From the NCBI RefSeq assembly GCF_014208105.1, contig NZ_JACHMQ010000001.1:868001-932000 (forward strand): a stretch of DNA of 64,000 nt, in the 5' to 3' direction. This stretch comes from Actinomadura coerulea. GTDB taxonomy: Bacteria > Actinomycetota > Actinomycetes > Streptosporangiales > Streptosporangiaceae. The notes under the pieces are model-generated. The model saw nothing but the letters and a program-made list of their open reading frames with translations, was not told where the DNA came from and searched no databases. Below, piece after piece: positions 8,598 to 17,144 of the stretch; the first letter of the stretch is position 1, and every line of letters starts with the position of its first letter. Made by a program: the position numbers and the translations under genes.

Positions 8598-9487
8598 CTT
8601 ACTGTTCGGGCCGGTGGACCGCCGGGTCCCGGCCGGGCGTGGGCGCGGCCGATCGGGACGATGAGCGGCCGGTCGCCCACCGGGTCGTCGATCACCTCGG
8701 CGCGCAGCCCGAACGCCTCGTCCAGCAGCCCGGCGGTGATCACGTCCCTCGGATGCCCCTGCGCCAGGATCGACCCCGCCCGCATCACGATGAGGTTGTC
8801 GCTGTAGCGCGCGGCCAGGTTGAGGTCGTGGAGCACCATGACCACGGTGCGCCCCGCCTCGTGCAGGTCGTCCACCAGGTCCAGGACGTCGATCGCGTAC
8901 GCCAGGTCCAGGTACGTGGTCGGCTCGTCCAGCAGCAGGAGGTCGGTGCCCTGCGCCAGGATCATCGAGATCCAGACGCGCTGGCGCTGCCCGCCCGACA
9001 GCGTGTCCACCGGGCGGTCCGCCAGATCCGACACCCCGGTCATGGCCAGCGCGCGCTCCACGATGCCGGCGTCGTCCGACGACCACTGCCGCAGCCAGCT
9101 CTGGTGCGGGTGGCGGCCCCTGGCGACCAGGTCGGCCACCGTCAGCCCCTCCGGCGCGACCGGCGCCTGCGGCAGCAGGCCGAGCCTTCTCGCCACGTCC
9201 CTCGTCCGGAGCCCGGCGATGTCGGCGCCGTCCAGCACGACCGTGCCCCTGGCCGGCCTGAGCAGCCGCGCCAAGGTCCGCAGCAGGGTCGACTTGCCGC
9301 AGCCGTTGGGCCCGATGATCGTGGTGATCACTCCGGACGGGATCCGCACGTCGAGCCCGTCGATGACCGTCCGCCCGCCGTACCCGACGGCGACGCCGCT
9401 GGCGGCGAGCCGCGCCGCGCCGTCGCCGGGCCCGTCCGGCCGGCCGGCCGCGAGATCCGGTTCGCCTCTGCTCCGCCGCGCCATCAT
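8594..9487 (-). CDS. Siderophore importer ATPase (FecE/FepC type)
   Basis: 297 residues, a stand-alone ABC ATPase with all motifs intact: Walker A GPNGCGKST, Q-loop LLPQAP, signature LSGGQRQR, Walker B LLLLDEPTTYLD and H-loop VLHDLN. The TTYLD ending and the spacing are typical of iron-siderophore and B12 importer ATPases. The ATG (9485-9487) overlaps the stop of the upstream permease, so the three import genes are translationally coupled. A ~40-residue Arg/Gly/Asp-rich N-terminal tail precedes the domain; an internal start is possible. It powers the two FecCD permeases. Confidence 0.92.
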   Translation of the reverse strand: MMARRSRGEPDLAAGRPDGPGDGAARLAASGVAVGYGGRTVIDGLDVRIPSGVITTIIGPNGCGKSTLLRTLARLLRPARGTVVLDGADIAGLRTRDVARRLGLLPQAPVAPEGLTVADLVARGRHPHQSWLRQWSSDDAGIVERALAMTGVSDLADRPVDTLSGGQRQRVWISMILAQGTDLLLLDEPTTYLDLAYAIDVLDLVDDLHEAGRTVVMVLHDLNLAARYSDNLIVMRAGSILAQGHPRDVITAGLLDEAFGLRAEVIDDPVGDRPLIVPIGRAHARPGPGGPPARTVS

Positions 9488-10554
9488 GCCGCCTTCCTCA
9501 GATTCGCCCGCACCAGCAGATAGACCAGGAAGGGGCCGCCGATCGCGGCGGTCACCACACCGACCGGCAGCGCCACCGGAAGCGCGGTGCGCGCCGCCAG
9601 GTCCGCGCCGGTCAGCAGCGACGCCCCCACCAGGCCGGAGGCCGCCAGCGGCGGCGTCGGGCACCTCGCCAGCCGCATCGCCGCCTGCGGCGCCACCAGC
9701 GCGACGAACGGGACCGGGCCCGCCGCGCTCACCGCCACGCCCGCCAGCAGCACCGCGCACAGCAGCATGACCGCCCGCACCACCGGGTACCTGACGCCCA
9801 GACCGGCGGCGACCTCGTCGCCGAAGTGCAGCGGCCTGAACTGGAACGCCGCGCCCGCCACGACGGCCAGGAGCGCGAGCGCGCAGCCGAGCGCGGTCCA
9901 GGCATGGCCCGGCGACCGGCCGTCCAGCGAGCCGACCAGCCACACCTGGGCCCGGGCCACGTCGGTGATGTCCGCCGTGACCAGCAGCCAGGTCGTGACC
10001 GCCTGCATCACCGCGCTCACCGAGACGCCGATGAGGACGAGCCGGAAACCGTCGACACCGCGGCGCCACGCGAGGAGGTACACCAGCAGACCGGTGCCGA
10101 GACCGCCCGCGAGTGCCGCCGCGGGGAGCCCCACGGCCCCGGTGACCGCCGCGGCGGCCCCGCCCGACGCCGTCAGCAGCAGCACCGCGACCGCGCCGGC
10201 GCCCTGGGTGATCCCGAGGACGTCCGGGCTGGCCAGCGGGTTGCGCGCGACGGACTGCGTGATCGCGCCCGAGACCCCGAGCGCGACCCCCGCCACCAGC
10301 CCGGCCAGGGCGCGCGGCAGCCGCAGATCCATGATCACGAAGGTGTCGAACCGCTCCCCGCGGCCGGCGATCGTCGCGACGACCCGGGGCAGGCCGATGG
10401 GGAAGTCGCCGGCGCCGACGGACAGGCAGAACACCAGGAACGCCGCCGCCGCCAGCAGCAGCGTGACCAGGACGGGCCAGGGCCGCCAGACGAACGACAC
10501 CCGGCCGAGCCGCACGCCCGGCGCCACCGGCCGCTCCAGGTCCGTCCCGCTCAT
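9484..10554 (-). CDS. FecCD-type siderophore permease, second subunit
   Basis: 356 residues of mostly hydrophobic sequence with about ten predicted transmembrane segments. Family landmarks are RLPRALAGLVAGVALGVSGA followed by NPLASPDVLGITQGAG near the N-terminus, and GPVPFVALVAPQAAMRL late in the protein. It pairs with the permease encoded immediately upstream to make the inner-membrane channel for the ferric siderophore. Start and stop overlap both neighbours by 4 bp (ATGA), so this is a tight operon. The ATG at 10552-10554 sits inside the upstream stop. Confidence 0.93.
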   Translation of the reverse strand: MSGTDLERPVAPGVRLGRVSFVWRPWPVLVTLLLAAAAFLVFCLSVGAGDFPIGLPRVVATIAGRGERFDTFVIMDLRLPRALAGLVAGVALGVSGAITQSVARNPLASPDVLGITQGAGAVAVLLLTASGGAAAAVTGAVGLPAAALAGGLGTGLLVYLLAWRRGVDGFRLVLIGVSVSAVMQAVTTWLLVTADITDVARAQVWLVGSLDGRSPGHAWTALGCALALLAVVAGAAFQFRPLHFGDEVAAGLGVRYPVVRAVMLLCAVLLAGVAVSAAGPVPFVALVAPQAAMRLARCPTPPLAASGLVGASLLTGADLAARTALPVALPVGVVTAAIGGPFLVYLLVRANLRKAA

Positions 10555-11660
10555 GCGTTCCTGAGCTTTCCGCGCCACACCAGGGCCGCGAAGAACGGGG
10601 CGCCGACCAGCGCGACGACGATGCCCGCGTCCAGCTCGCCCGGCCGCGCGACCAGGCGGCCCGCGATGTCGCAGACCAGGAGGACGGCGGCGCCGAGCAG
10701 CCCCGCGTACGGAACCAGCCAGCGGTAGTCCGGGCCGGTCGCGTACCGCGCCACATGGGCCACCATGAGCCCGAGGAAGGCGATGGGGCCGCACGCGGCC
10801 GTCGCCGCGCCCGCCAGCAGGGTGACGGCGACGATGCCGACCGTCCGGGTGAGAGCGGTGTTCACCCCCACGGCCCGCGCGACGTCGTCGCCCATGCTGA
10901 GGAGGTTCAGGGCGGGCAGCGTGGTCAGCGCCAGGACGAGCCCGACCGCGACGAACCCGGCCACCGGCCAGATGACAGGGAACTTCACACCGGCCACCGA
11001 CCCCGCGTTCCAGAAGCGCAGCGCGTTCAGCGACTGCCGGTCCGACAGGGCGACCGCCGTGGTCATCGCCGCCAGGAAGACCGTGACGCCCTGCCCGGCC
11101 AGGGCGAGCGTCAGCGGGTTGCCGGCCCCCCGCCCGATGCTCGCCAGCCCGAACACCACGCCCCCGGCGATCCCCGCCCCGAGGAAGGCGAACCAGACGT
11201 ACTGGAACGGGTTGGTGAACCCGAAGACCGACACCGCCGACACCACGGCGAACGAGGCCCCGGAGTTCACCCCCAGCAGGCCCGTGTCGGCGATCGGGTT
11301 GCGCGTGCACCCCTGGATCAGCGCCCCGCCGACCCCCAGGGCGGCGCCCGCCACGATCGCGAGCACCGTCCGGGGCACCCGCACCGTCCGCACGATGAGC
11401 CTGATCTGGGTGAGCCGCTGATCGGAGTCCGGCCCGGCGAACAGCCCGTCCCAGACCTCGCCGGGGCTCAGCGCCCGCGCGCCGACGGCGAGCGACGCCG
11501 CCCCCGCCGCCGCGAGCACCGCGACGAGTACGCCCACCCCCGCGAGGCGACTCCTGCGCGCCGCCGCGGCGCCGGACCCGGGACGCGACGCGGGCGGCGT
11601 CCTCGTGACCGCGCTCATTCGCGCCTGCCGAGCACGGTTGGCACTGCTTTCCTCCGACAT
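10551..11660 (-). CDS. FecCD-type siderophore permease, first subunit
   Basis: 369 residues, about ten membrane segments. Conserved stretches are RVPRTVLAIVAGAALGVGGA and NPIADTGLLGVNSGAS, then GPIAFLGLMVAHVARY towards the C-terminus. It is the first gene of the leftward import operon (two permeases then ATPase). The ATG at 11658-11660 has no ribosome-binding site and lies 11 bp from an IdeR box; a second in-frame ATG at 11616-11618 (MSAVTRT) may be the true start, giving 355 residues. Repression by iron through the box at 11672-11690 is expected. Confidence 0.92.
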   Translation of the reverse strand: MSEESSANRARQARMSAVTRTPPASRPGSGAAAARRSRLAGVGVLVAVLAAAGAASLAVGARALSPGEVWDGLFAGPDSDQRLTQIRLIVRTVRVPRTVLAIVAGAALGVGGALIQGCTRNPIADTGLLGVNSGASFAVVSAVSVFGFTNPFQYVWFAFLGAGIAGGVVFGLASIGRGAGNPLTLALAGQGVTVFLAAMTTAVALSDRQSLNALRFWNAGSVAGVKFPVIWPVAGFVAVGLVLALTTLPALNLLSMGDDVARAVGVNTALTRTVGIVAVTLLAGAATAACGPIAFLGLMVAHVARYATGPDYRWLVPYAGLLGAAVLLVCDIAGRLVARPGELDAGIVVALVGAPFFAALVWRGKLRNA

Positions 11661-11671
11661 CGACCGATGAG

Positions 11672-11690
11672 TGAGGGAAGCCTAACCTAA
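11672..11690 (-). promoter_or_regulatory. IdeR/DmdR1 iron box upstream of the FecCD permease operon
   Basis: TGAGGGAAGCCTAACCTAA keeps 16 of 19 positions of the IdeR/DtxR consensus (TTAGGTTAGSCTAACCTAA); the three mismatches fall at the same positions as in the second box at 8579-8597. Its closeness to the first possible start codon suggests it overlaps the promoter. Confidence 0.8.
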
Positions 11691-12039
11691 CCGGCCACGG
11701 CCGGCCGCCTCGCTCCGGAGTCGGGCGCCACGTCGACCGGTTGGACGTTTCCTGCCCGGCCGAGGTGATTTCTGCCTATTTGCGGCTTTCATCGCCCTTT
11801 CTCCTGCTGATGTGCGCTGTTTCGCCGCCGCCATTCGCGGGCCGAGGAGCCGGGATTTCTCAGGCGGTGCTTTTCGGAGGTGGGCGGGTTTTACCGGGGG
11901 TTTTCGGACTTTGGTTGATGTCGGGCGAGGCGGGGGTGGTGGGGGAGGGTCATATGGGTACGTCGGTTGGTGTCCGTAGATGTCCGGGGGGTCGTACGCT
12001 GTCCCCCTGGTCCTGTTCGGGTCTACCGGCGGGGGTACT
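11691..12039. other. Divergent intergenic region with lower GC
   Basis: About 350 bp between the iron operon and the deacetylase. It is richer in T runs than the flanks. A -10-like TACGCT at 11995-12000 could serve the deacetylase. I find no convincing gene or terminator. Confidence 0.5.
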
Positions 12040-13164
12040 GTGCCTCTCCTTCACAAGATCGCTGGAGTTGTGGTCGTCTGTGCCGTGGTCCTGGGGCTGA
12101 CGCTTCCCGGGGGGCGGAAGGAACATCGCAAGGAGAACGTGGCTCGGCAGGCCGGGGCGGCGTCCGAGGCGACGCACGCCGCGCGGGCGGCCAAGGCCGG
12201 GGTCGCGCCCCTGCCGGGGGCTTCTGGGAGCGCCACGCCCACGGTGACGGCGTCCGCGCCCATTCCCGCGGCGGCGCCCGGGGCGGCCGCGGCCAAGGCG
12301 AACGAGCTGGGGCAGATCCCGGTGCTGATGTACCACCGGATCATGAAGAAGGCGGAGCTGTCGCTGGACCGGTCGAGCAAGGAGCTGTACGACGAGCTGA
12401 CCGGGCTCGCCAAGGACGGCTACTACCCGATCACGGCGGCGGAGTTCGTCAGCGGGCGGATCGACGTCCCGGCGGGCAGGCATCCCGTGGTCCTCACGTT
12501 CGACGACAGCACGCCCGGGCATTTCGGCCTGGACCCGCAGGGCAACCCCGTGCCCGACACGGCCGTGGCGGTGATCGAGCAGGTCGCGCGGGAGAACCCG
12601 GGGTTCCGGCCGGTCGCGACGTTCTACCTGAACAAGGAGCTGTTCGGGATGGACGAGACGCGGGCCGCCGCCGGGCTGACATGGCTCCGGCAGCACGGGT
12701 TCGAGCTCGGCAACCACACCGTGTCCCACCCGAGCCTGTCCGGCATGTCCGAGAAGGGCGTGCACAACGAGATCGGGGACATGGAGGACCGGATCGTCCG
12801 GCTCACCGGGGCGCACGCGACCACGTTCGCGTACCCGTTCGGGGCCGTCCCGAAGAAGAAGGCGTGGGCCGAGAAGCAGGACGGCCGGTACGCCTTCCAG
12901 GGGATCTTCCTGGCCGGGTGGCGGCCGTCGGTCTCGCCCTTCGACACCGGCTTCGACCGGTGGAACATCGACCGGGTGCGCTCCGAGGGAAAGATCAAGG
13001 AGAACGACTGCGCCAAGTACTGCTCCACGGCGTGGCTGGAGTACCTGGACAAGAACCCCGACGAGCGGTACACCTCCGACGGAGATCCGAACACGGTGAC
13101 GTTTCCCAAGGCGGCCGAGGACCGGATCGCCAAGCCGTACCGGGCCTACGCGCGGACGTACTGA
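12040..13164 (+). CDS. Exported polysaccharide deacetylase (NodB family)
   Basis: About 374 residues from the GTG at 12040, chosen because GGCGGGGG precedes it and a hydrophobic anchor (HKIAGVVVVCAVVLGL) follows at once; an ATG at 11980 would add 20 residues. After an Ala/Pro-rich linker comes a domain opening IPVLMYHRI. The NodB metal motifs are visible: LTFDDS (motif 1), NHTVSH with the H-x3-H pair (motif 2) and FAYPFG (motif 3). The family removes N- or O-acetyl groups from cell-wall or capsular glycans outside the membrane. It is monocistronic, upstream of rpsA; which glycan it acts on is unknown. Confidence 0.9.
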   Translation: MPLLHKIAGVVVVCAVVLGLTLPGGRKEHRKENVARQAGAASEATHAARAAKAGVAPLPGASGSATPTVTASAPIPAAAPGAAAAKANELGQIPVLMYHRIMKKAELSLDRSSKELYDELTGLAKDGYYPITAAEFVSGRIDVPAGRHPVVLTFDDSTPGHFGLDPQGNPVPDTAVAVIEQVARENPGFRPVATFYLNKELFGMDETRAAAGLTWLRQHGFELGNHTVSHPSLSGMSEKGVHNEIGDMEDRIVRLTGAHATTFAYPFGAVPKKKAWAEKQDGRYAFQGIFLAGWRPSVSPFDTGFDRWNIDRVRSEGKIKENDCAKYCSTAWLEYLDKNPDERYTSDGDPNTVTFPKAAEDRIAKPYRAYARTY

Positions 13165-13403
13165 TCGCGGCGCCGCCGGGCGGATTGACCACGGGACTTC
13201 GGTCCCATATCCTGATCGCTGCGCTGTGGGCCTGCGCGCGCTTCGGACGGAGCAGGCTCGCGCTCGGTCAGGTCGGCGACATCGGTTCGGTTCTTTTGCG
13301 CGGCGTTTGCCCGCGTTCCCTTCCGGTCTTCGGCAGGGCGGATAACGGCCCTCCGCGCATTGCCCATCACGACTTCCATGTCCGTACCGGAGCCAGCCGA
13401 CAC
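13165..13403 (+). promoter_or_regulatory. rpsA upstream region and leader
   Basis: About 240 bp without an ORF. A short hairpin GGGACTTCGGTCCC with a TTCG-type loop sits near 13191-13204 and may end the deacetylase transcript. The remainder should hold the rpsA promoter and 5' UTR. S1 genes are often autoregulated through the leader, but no specific structure can be assigned by eye. Confidence 0.4.
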
Positions 13404-14885
13404 ATGACGAGCAGCACCGAGGCCACCTCGACCACCCCGCAGGTAGCGGTCAACGACATCGGGTCCGAGGAAGCCTTCCTCGCGGCGATCGATGAGACCA
13501 TCAAGTACTTCAACGACGGCGACATTGTCGAAGGCACTGTCGTCAAGGTCGATCGTGACGAGGTCCTCCTCGACATCGGCTACAAGACCGAGGGCGTCAT
13601 CCCCTCGCGTGAGCTGTCCATCAAGCACGACGTGGACCCGAACGAGGTCGTCTCCACCGGAGACCACGTCGAGGCCCTCGTCCTCCAGAAGGAGGACAAG
13701 GAGGGCCGGCTGATCCTGTCCAAGAAGCGCGCCCAGTACGAGCGCGCCTGGGGCACGATCGAGAAGATCAAGGACGAGGACGGCATCGTCACCGGCACGG
13801 TCATCGAGGTCGTCAAGGGCGGTCTCATCCTCGACATCGGGCTGCGCGGCTTCCTGCCGGCCTCGCTGGTCGAGATGCGCCGGGTCCGCGACCTGCAGCC
13901 CTACGTCGGGCGCGAGCTCGAGGCCAAGATCATCGAGCTGGACAAGAACCGCAACAACGTGGTCCTGTCCCGCCGCGCCTGGCTGGAGCAGACGCAGAGC
14001 GAGGTCCGCCAGACCTTCCTCAACACGCTGCAGAAGGGCCAGGTCCGCAAGGGCGTCGTGTCCTCGATCGTCAACTTCGGCGCGTTCGTCGACCTCGGCG
14101 GCGTCGACGGTCTGGTGCACGTCTCCGAGCTGTCCTGGAAGCACATCGACCACCCCTCCGAGGTCGTCGAGGTCGGCCAGGAGGTCACGGTCGAGGTCCT
14201 GGACGTCGACATGGAGCGCGAGCGCGTCTCCCTGTCGCTCAAGGCGACCCAGGAAGACCCGTGGCAGCAGTTCGCCCGGACCCACCAGATCGGGCAGGTC
14301 GTCCCGGGCCGGGTCACCAAGCTGGTGCCGTTCGGCGCGTTCGTCCGCGTCGAGGAGGGCATCGAGGGCCTGGTGCACATCTCCGAGCTGGCCGAGCGGC
14401 ACGTGGAGATCCCCGAGCAGGTCGTCCAGGTCGGCGACGAGATCTTCGTGAAGATCATCGACATCGACCTCGACCGGCGCCGGATCAGCCTGTCGCTCAA
14501 GCAGGCCAACGAGAGCGCCGCAGGGATCGAGGAAGAGGACTTCGACCCGACCCTGTACGGCATGCCGGCCGAGTACGACGACCAGGGGAACTACAAGTAC
14601 CCCGAGGGCTTCGACGCCGACACCGGCGAGTGGCTCGAGGGCTTCGACGAGCAGCGCGAGACCTGGGAGCGGCAGTACGCCGAGGCCCGCACCCGCTTCG
14701 ACGCCCACCGCAAGCAGATCGAGGAGGCCCGCAAGGCCGAGGCGGAGGCCGGTGCCGAGCCCACGGGCGGCGGCGCTGCCGAGACCTCCTACTCCGGCGG
14801 CGGCGAGAGCGAGTCCGGCGGTGGCGCCCTGGCCACCGACGAGGCGCTCGCCGCACTGCGGGAGAAGCTCTCCGGCGGGCAGTGA
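13404..14885 (+). CDS. rpsA: 30S ribosomal protein S1
   Basis: 493 residues with four S1 RNA-binding domains in series (about 35-105, 120-190, 205-280, 290-365). The later ones show clear GxFV/LVHVSELS and LVHISELA motifs. The C-terminus is an acidic, Gly/Ser/Glu-rich tail ending in ALREKLSGGQ. The length fits high-GC Gram-positive S1 proteins. S1 binds mRNA on the small subunit. The ATG at 13404 directly precedes TSSTEATSTT and GGAG lies ~10 nt upstream. A ~240-nt leader precedes the gene and a strong hairpin terminator follows it. The position after polA and before coaE matches mycobacteria. Confidence 0.97.
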   Translation: MTSSTEATSTTPQVAVNDIGSEEAFLAAIDETIKYFNDGDIVEGTVVKVDRDEVLLDIGYKTEGVIPSRELSIKHDVDPNEVVSTGDHVEALVLQKEDKEGRLILSKKRAQYERAWGTIEKIKDEDGIVTGTVIEVVKGGLILDIGLRGFLPASLVEMRRVRDLQPYVGRELEAKIIELDKNRNNVVLSRRAWLEQTQSEVRQTFLNTLQKGQVRKGVVSSIVNFGAFVDLGGVDGLVHVSELSWKHIDHPSEVVEVGQEVTVEVLDVDMERERVSLSLKATQEDPWQQFARTHQIGQVVPGRVTKLVPFGAFVRVEEGIEGLVHISELAERHVEIPEQVVQVGDEIFVKIIDIDLDRRRISLSLKQANESAAGIEEEDFDPTLYGMPAEYDDQGNYKYPEGFDADTGEWLEGFDEQRETWERQYAEARTRFDAHRKQIEEARKAEAEAGAEPTGGGAAETSYSGGGESESGGGALATDEALAALREKLSGGQ

Positions 14886-14954
14886 CGCCCAGCCGACGCG
14901 CCGTCCGCGCGCGGCCGCCCCGGCGGCCCGCGCGGCGGCCGGTGAGACCCTGAA

Positions 14955-14996
14955 CACGGCCGGAGAACGATCTTTCGAGATCGGCCTCCGGCCGTG
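14955..14996 (+). terminator. Hairpin terminator after rpsA
   Basis: An 11-bp outer stem CACGGCCGGAG (14955-14965) pairs with CTCCGGCCGTG (14986-14996). Inside it is GATCT-TTCG-AGATC, a 5-bp stem with a UUCG tetraloop (14969-14982). No long T tract follows, as is common for high-GC actinobacterial terminators. Confidence 0.8.
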
Positions 14997-15101
14997 CTGC
15001 GGTTGCGCCACCATGACCTTGAAGGCTCGCGCCGGTCCGCGGCGCGCCGCAGCATCCGCACGTCCCGAAGGTCCGCTCGTCCCCCGGGAGCAGTCGTTCA
15101 A

Positions 15102-17054
15102 TTGGCCAGCACAGACGTAGGCACCAGGACCGGCGGCCCGGCCGCGGCCGGCCCCCCGATCGTCCCGCAGGGCCCCGCCAGACTCGCGCTGATCGCCGTG
15201 ACCGTCGCGGTGCTCGCGCAGACGCTGCGGTTCTCGCTGCCGCAGCTCGACCACTTCGCCGACCAGGCCGGGACCGCGGCCGCCGGCGGCGCGGTGCTCG
15301 CGGTCTACCTCGCCGGGTTCACCGCCCCGCTGATCCGCCGCTTCGCCGGCCCGCGCGGGCTGCTGCTCGCCGGCGTCGGCGGGCTGTTCGCCGTCCGGCT
15401 CCTCGCGCAGGCGCTCGACCCGCGCACCGGGCTCGCGTTCGCCGGCACCGCCATCGGCATGATCGCCGTCGCGGCGCTGTACGAGGGCGCCCGCGGCCTG
15501 TCCGGCGTCGGCTTCGCCACCGCCACCGTCGCGGGCCTGTCCATCGACGGCGCCGTCCGGATGTGCTTCGCCACCTGGGACCCGGTGTGGCGCGACGGCC
15601 TCGGCCCCTGGCTGGCGTGCCTGGCGTTCGTCGGGGTCGGCGCCGCCGCGCTGTACCGCGAGCTCGCGTCCGGCCCCGTCACCGCGCCCGGCGTGTCCTG
15701 GCGGGACGCGCTCGGCGCCGCGGCGTTCGGGCCGTTCCTCGCGCTGCAGATCCTCGTCCTCGCCAGCCCCGCCTTCGTGGCGTCGTCGGGGTGGCAGTCG
15801 CTGACCGGCGCGCACGTCGCGATCGTGATCGGGCAGGGCCTCGCGCTGGCGTTCCTGGCCTCCGGGCTCGCCGTGCGGGCCGTGCCGGGCGGCGTGTGCG
15901 TGCTCGGCGGGACGGTCCTCGGCGTCGGCGCGGGCGCCGTCGCCGGGACGTACGCGGTCTCCGGCATCGAGGTCGTCCCCATCGTGATCGTCGGGCAGGT
16001 GCTGTCGGCGTGGCTGCTGGCCGTGGCCTGCCGTGCGCCGCTGCGCCGCGCCGGGACCGGCGGGCCCGTCTGGCGGGTGGACGCCGGCGCCGCCGTCGGC
16101 GGGCTGCTCATCGCCGTGATCCTCATCCCGTACCAGGTCAGCGCGGTCTCGCCGCTGCCGGTCCCCAACAACCTGCTGCCCGGCCTCGCCGGCATCCTGC
16201 TCGGCGCGCTCGCGGCGATCGCCGCGGCGCGCGGCGGCCCGCTGCCCGCCCGCGCCCCGCTGCGGGCCCTCACCGCCGGGGCCGCCGCGCTGGTGCTGCT
16301 CGCCGGCACCCTCGTGTTCACCGTGGCCGCGCCGGACGGCGAGGCCTCGGCGGCGCCCGCCCCGGGGCAGGTGCGGGTGCTCAGCTACAACATCCACGAC
16401 GCGGTCAACCAGTCCGGCCGCCTCGACCCGGAGGGCGTCGCCCGCGTCATCGAGGGGCAGCGCGCGCAGGTCGTCCTGCTGCAGGAGGCCGGGCGCGGGT
16501 CGCTGCTGTCCGGTACCACCGACGTCGCCGTGTGGCTGTCGCGGCGCCTCGGCATGCAGCTGATCTGGGGGCCCGCCGCCGACGGCCAGTTCGGCAACGC
16601 GATCCTGACGTCGCTGCCGGTGCGCAGCTCCGGGACGGGCCGAATGCCGAAGGGCGACTGGTCGCAGATCCGCGGCTACGTGTGGGCGCGGCTCGCCGTC
16701 GGCCGGACCACGGTGGACGTGTGGTCGACGCACCTGGAGGGCGGCGACGACCGGGGCCGCGAGCGGGCCCGGGAGATCGCGGCGCTGCTGCGGGCCTGGG
16801 GCGGCGCGCCCCGCACGATCATCGGCGGCGACTTCAACGCGGGCCCCGGCAGCCCGGAGCTGACCGCGATGACCGACGGCACCGACCTGCGCAACACCGC
16901 GATCGGCGGCGAGCAGTACCCGACCAGGTCCGACGGCACCAGCACCGACTGGGTCTTCGGGTCGGACGGCGTGCTCGTCACCGACTACGACGTGCCCGTG
17001 TCCGACGCCTCCGACCACTACCCCGTCGCGGTGACCGTCCGGATCGGGCGGTGA
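15102..17054 (+). CDS. Polytopic membrane protein fused to an endonuclease/exonuclease/phosphatase domain
   Basis: 650 residues from TTG 15102, chosen because GGGAG precedes it. Residues ~20-430 are a hydrophobic region with around ten or more membrane segments. Residues ~430-650 are an EEP-superfamily domain (DNase I/sphingomyelinase/inositol-phosphatase fold) with every catalytic motif: LSYNIHD, LLQEAG, STHLEGG, GGDFNAGPGS and SDHYPV. The enzyme part should face the extracytoplasmic side if the helix count is even. The family cleaves phosphodiesters or phosphomonoesters; the substrate is not evident, and a membrane lipid or polymer is only an inference. It follows rpsA after the terminator and is probably transcribed alone. 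Confidence 0.88.
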   Translation: MASTDVGTRTGGPAAAGPPIVPQGPARLALIAVTVAVLAQTLRFSLPQLDHFADQAGTAAAGGAVLAVYLAGFTAPLIRRFAGPRGLLLAGVGGLFAVRLLAQALDPRTGLAFAGTAIGMIAVAALYEGARGLSGVGFATATVAGLSIDGAVRMCFATWDPVWRDGLGPWLACLAFVGVGAAALYRELASGPVTAPGVSWRDALGAAAFGPFLALQILVLASPAFVASSGWQSLTGAHVAIVIGQGLALAFLASGLAVRAVPGGVCVLGGTVLGVGAGAVAGTYAVSGIEVVPIVIVGQVLSAWLLAVACRAPLRRAGTGGPVWRVDAGAAVGGLLIAVILIPYQVSAVSPLPVPNNLLPGLAGILLGALAAIAAARGGPLPARAPLRALTAGAAALVLLAGTLVFTVAAPDGEASAAPAPGQVRVLSYNIHDAVNQSGRLDPEGVARVIEGQRAQVVLLQEAGRGSLLSGTTDVAVWLSRRLGMQLIWGPAADGQFGNAILTSLPVRSSGTGRMPKGDWSQIRGYVWARLAVGRTTVDVWSTHLEGGDDRGRERAREIAALLRAWGGAPRTIIGGDFNAGPGSPELTAMTDGTDLRNTAIGGEQYPTRSDGTSTDWVFGSDGVLVTDYDVPVSDASDHYPVAVTVRIGR

Positions 17055-17078
17055 GCGGACGCCGGCGGCGCCCGACGC

Positions 17079-17084
17079 TAGGGT
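17079..17084 (+). promoter_or_regulatory. -10 box (TAGGGT) upstream of a 15-codon ORF and the GNAT gene
   Basis: TAGGGT lies 6 nt before ATG 17091. The predicted transcript would therefore begin at, or one or two bases from, that ATG and then run into the GNAT gene. Confidence 0.45.
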
Positions 17085-17090
17085 CCCCAA

Positions 17091-17138
17091 ATGAGCGGAG
17101 CGAACCGGGGGGTGCGGGGGTCGCATCCCGCGAGGTGA
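17091..17138 (+). CDS. Possible leaderless 15-residue upstream peptide
   Basis: ATG 17091 reads MSGANRGVRGSHPAR and stops at TGA 17136-17138, 6 nt before the GNAT start codon. The ATG sits where transcription should begin, judging by the -10 box at 17079-17084. It could be a leaderless ORF that feeds ribosomes to the GNAT gene. It may equally be an untranslated, repetitive 5' end, since the motif [12 protein letters not shown] also opens the leaderless ORF at 53702. There is no homology evidence for a functional peptide. Confidence 0.3.
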   Translation: MSGANRGVRGSHPAR

Positions 17139-17144
17139 CTGCGC

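Noticed and set aside
8594..10756. Open frame apparently fusing a permease remnant to the FecE ATPase
   Set aside because: The first two-thirds is an out-of-frame reading of the two permease genes. Only 8594-9487 carries ABC-ATPase motifs, and the permeases are intact in their own frames.
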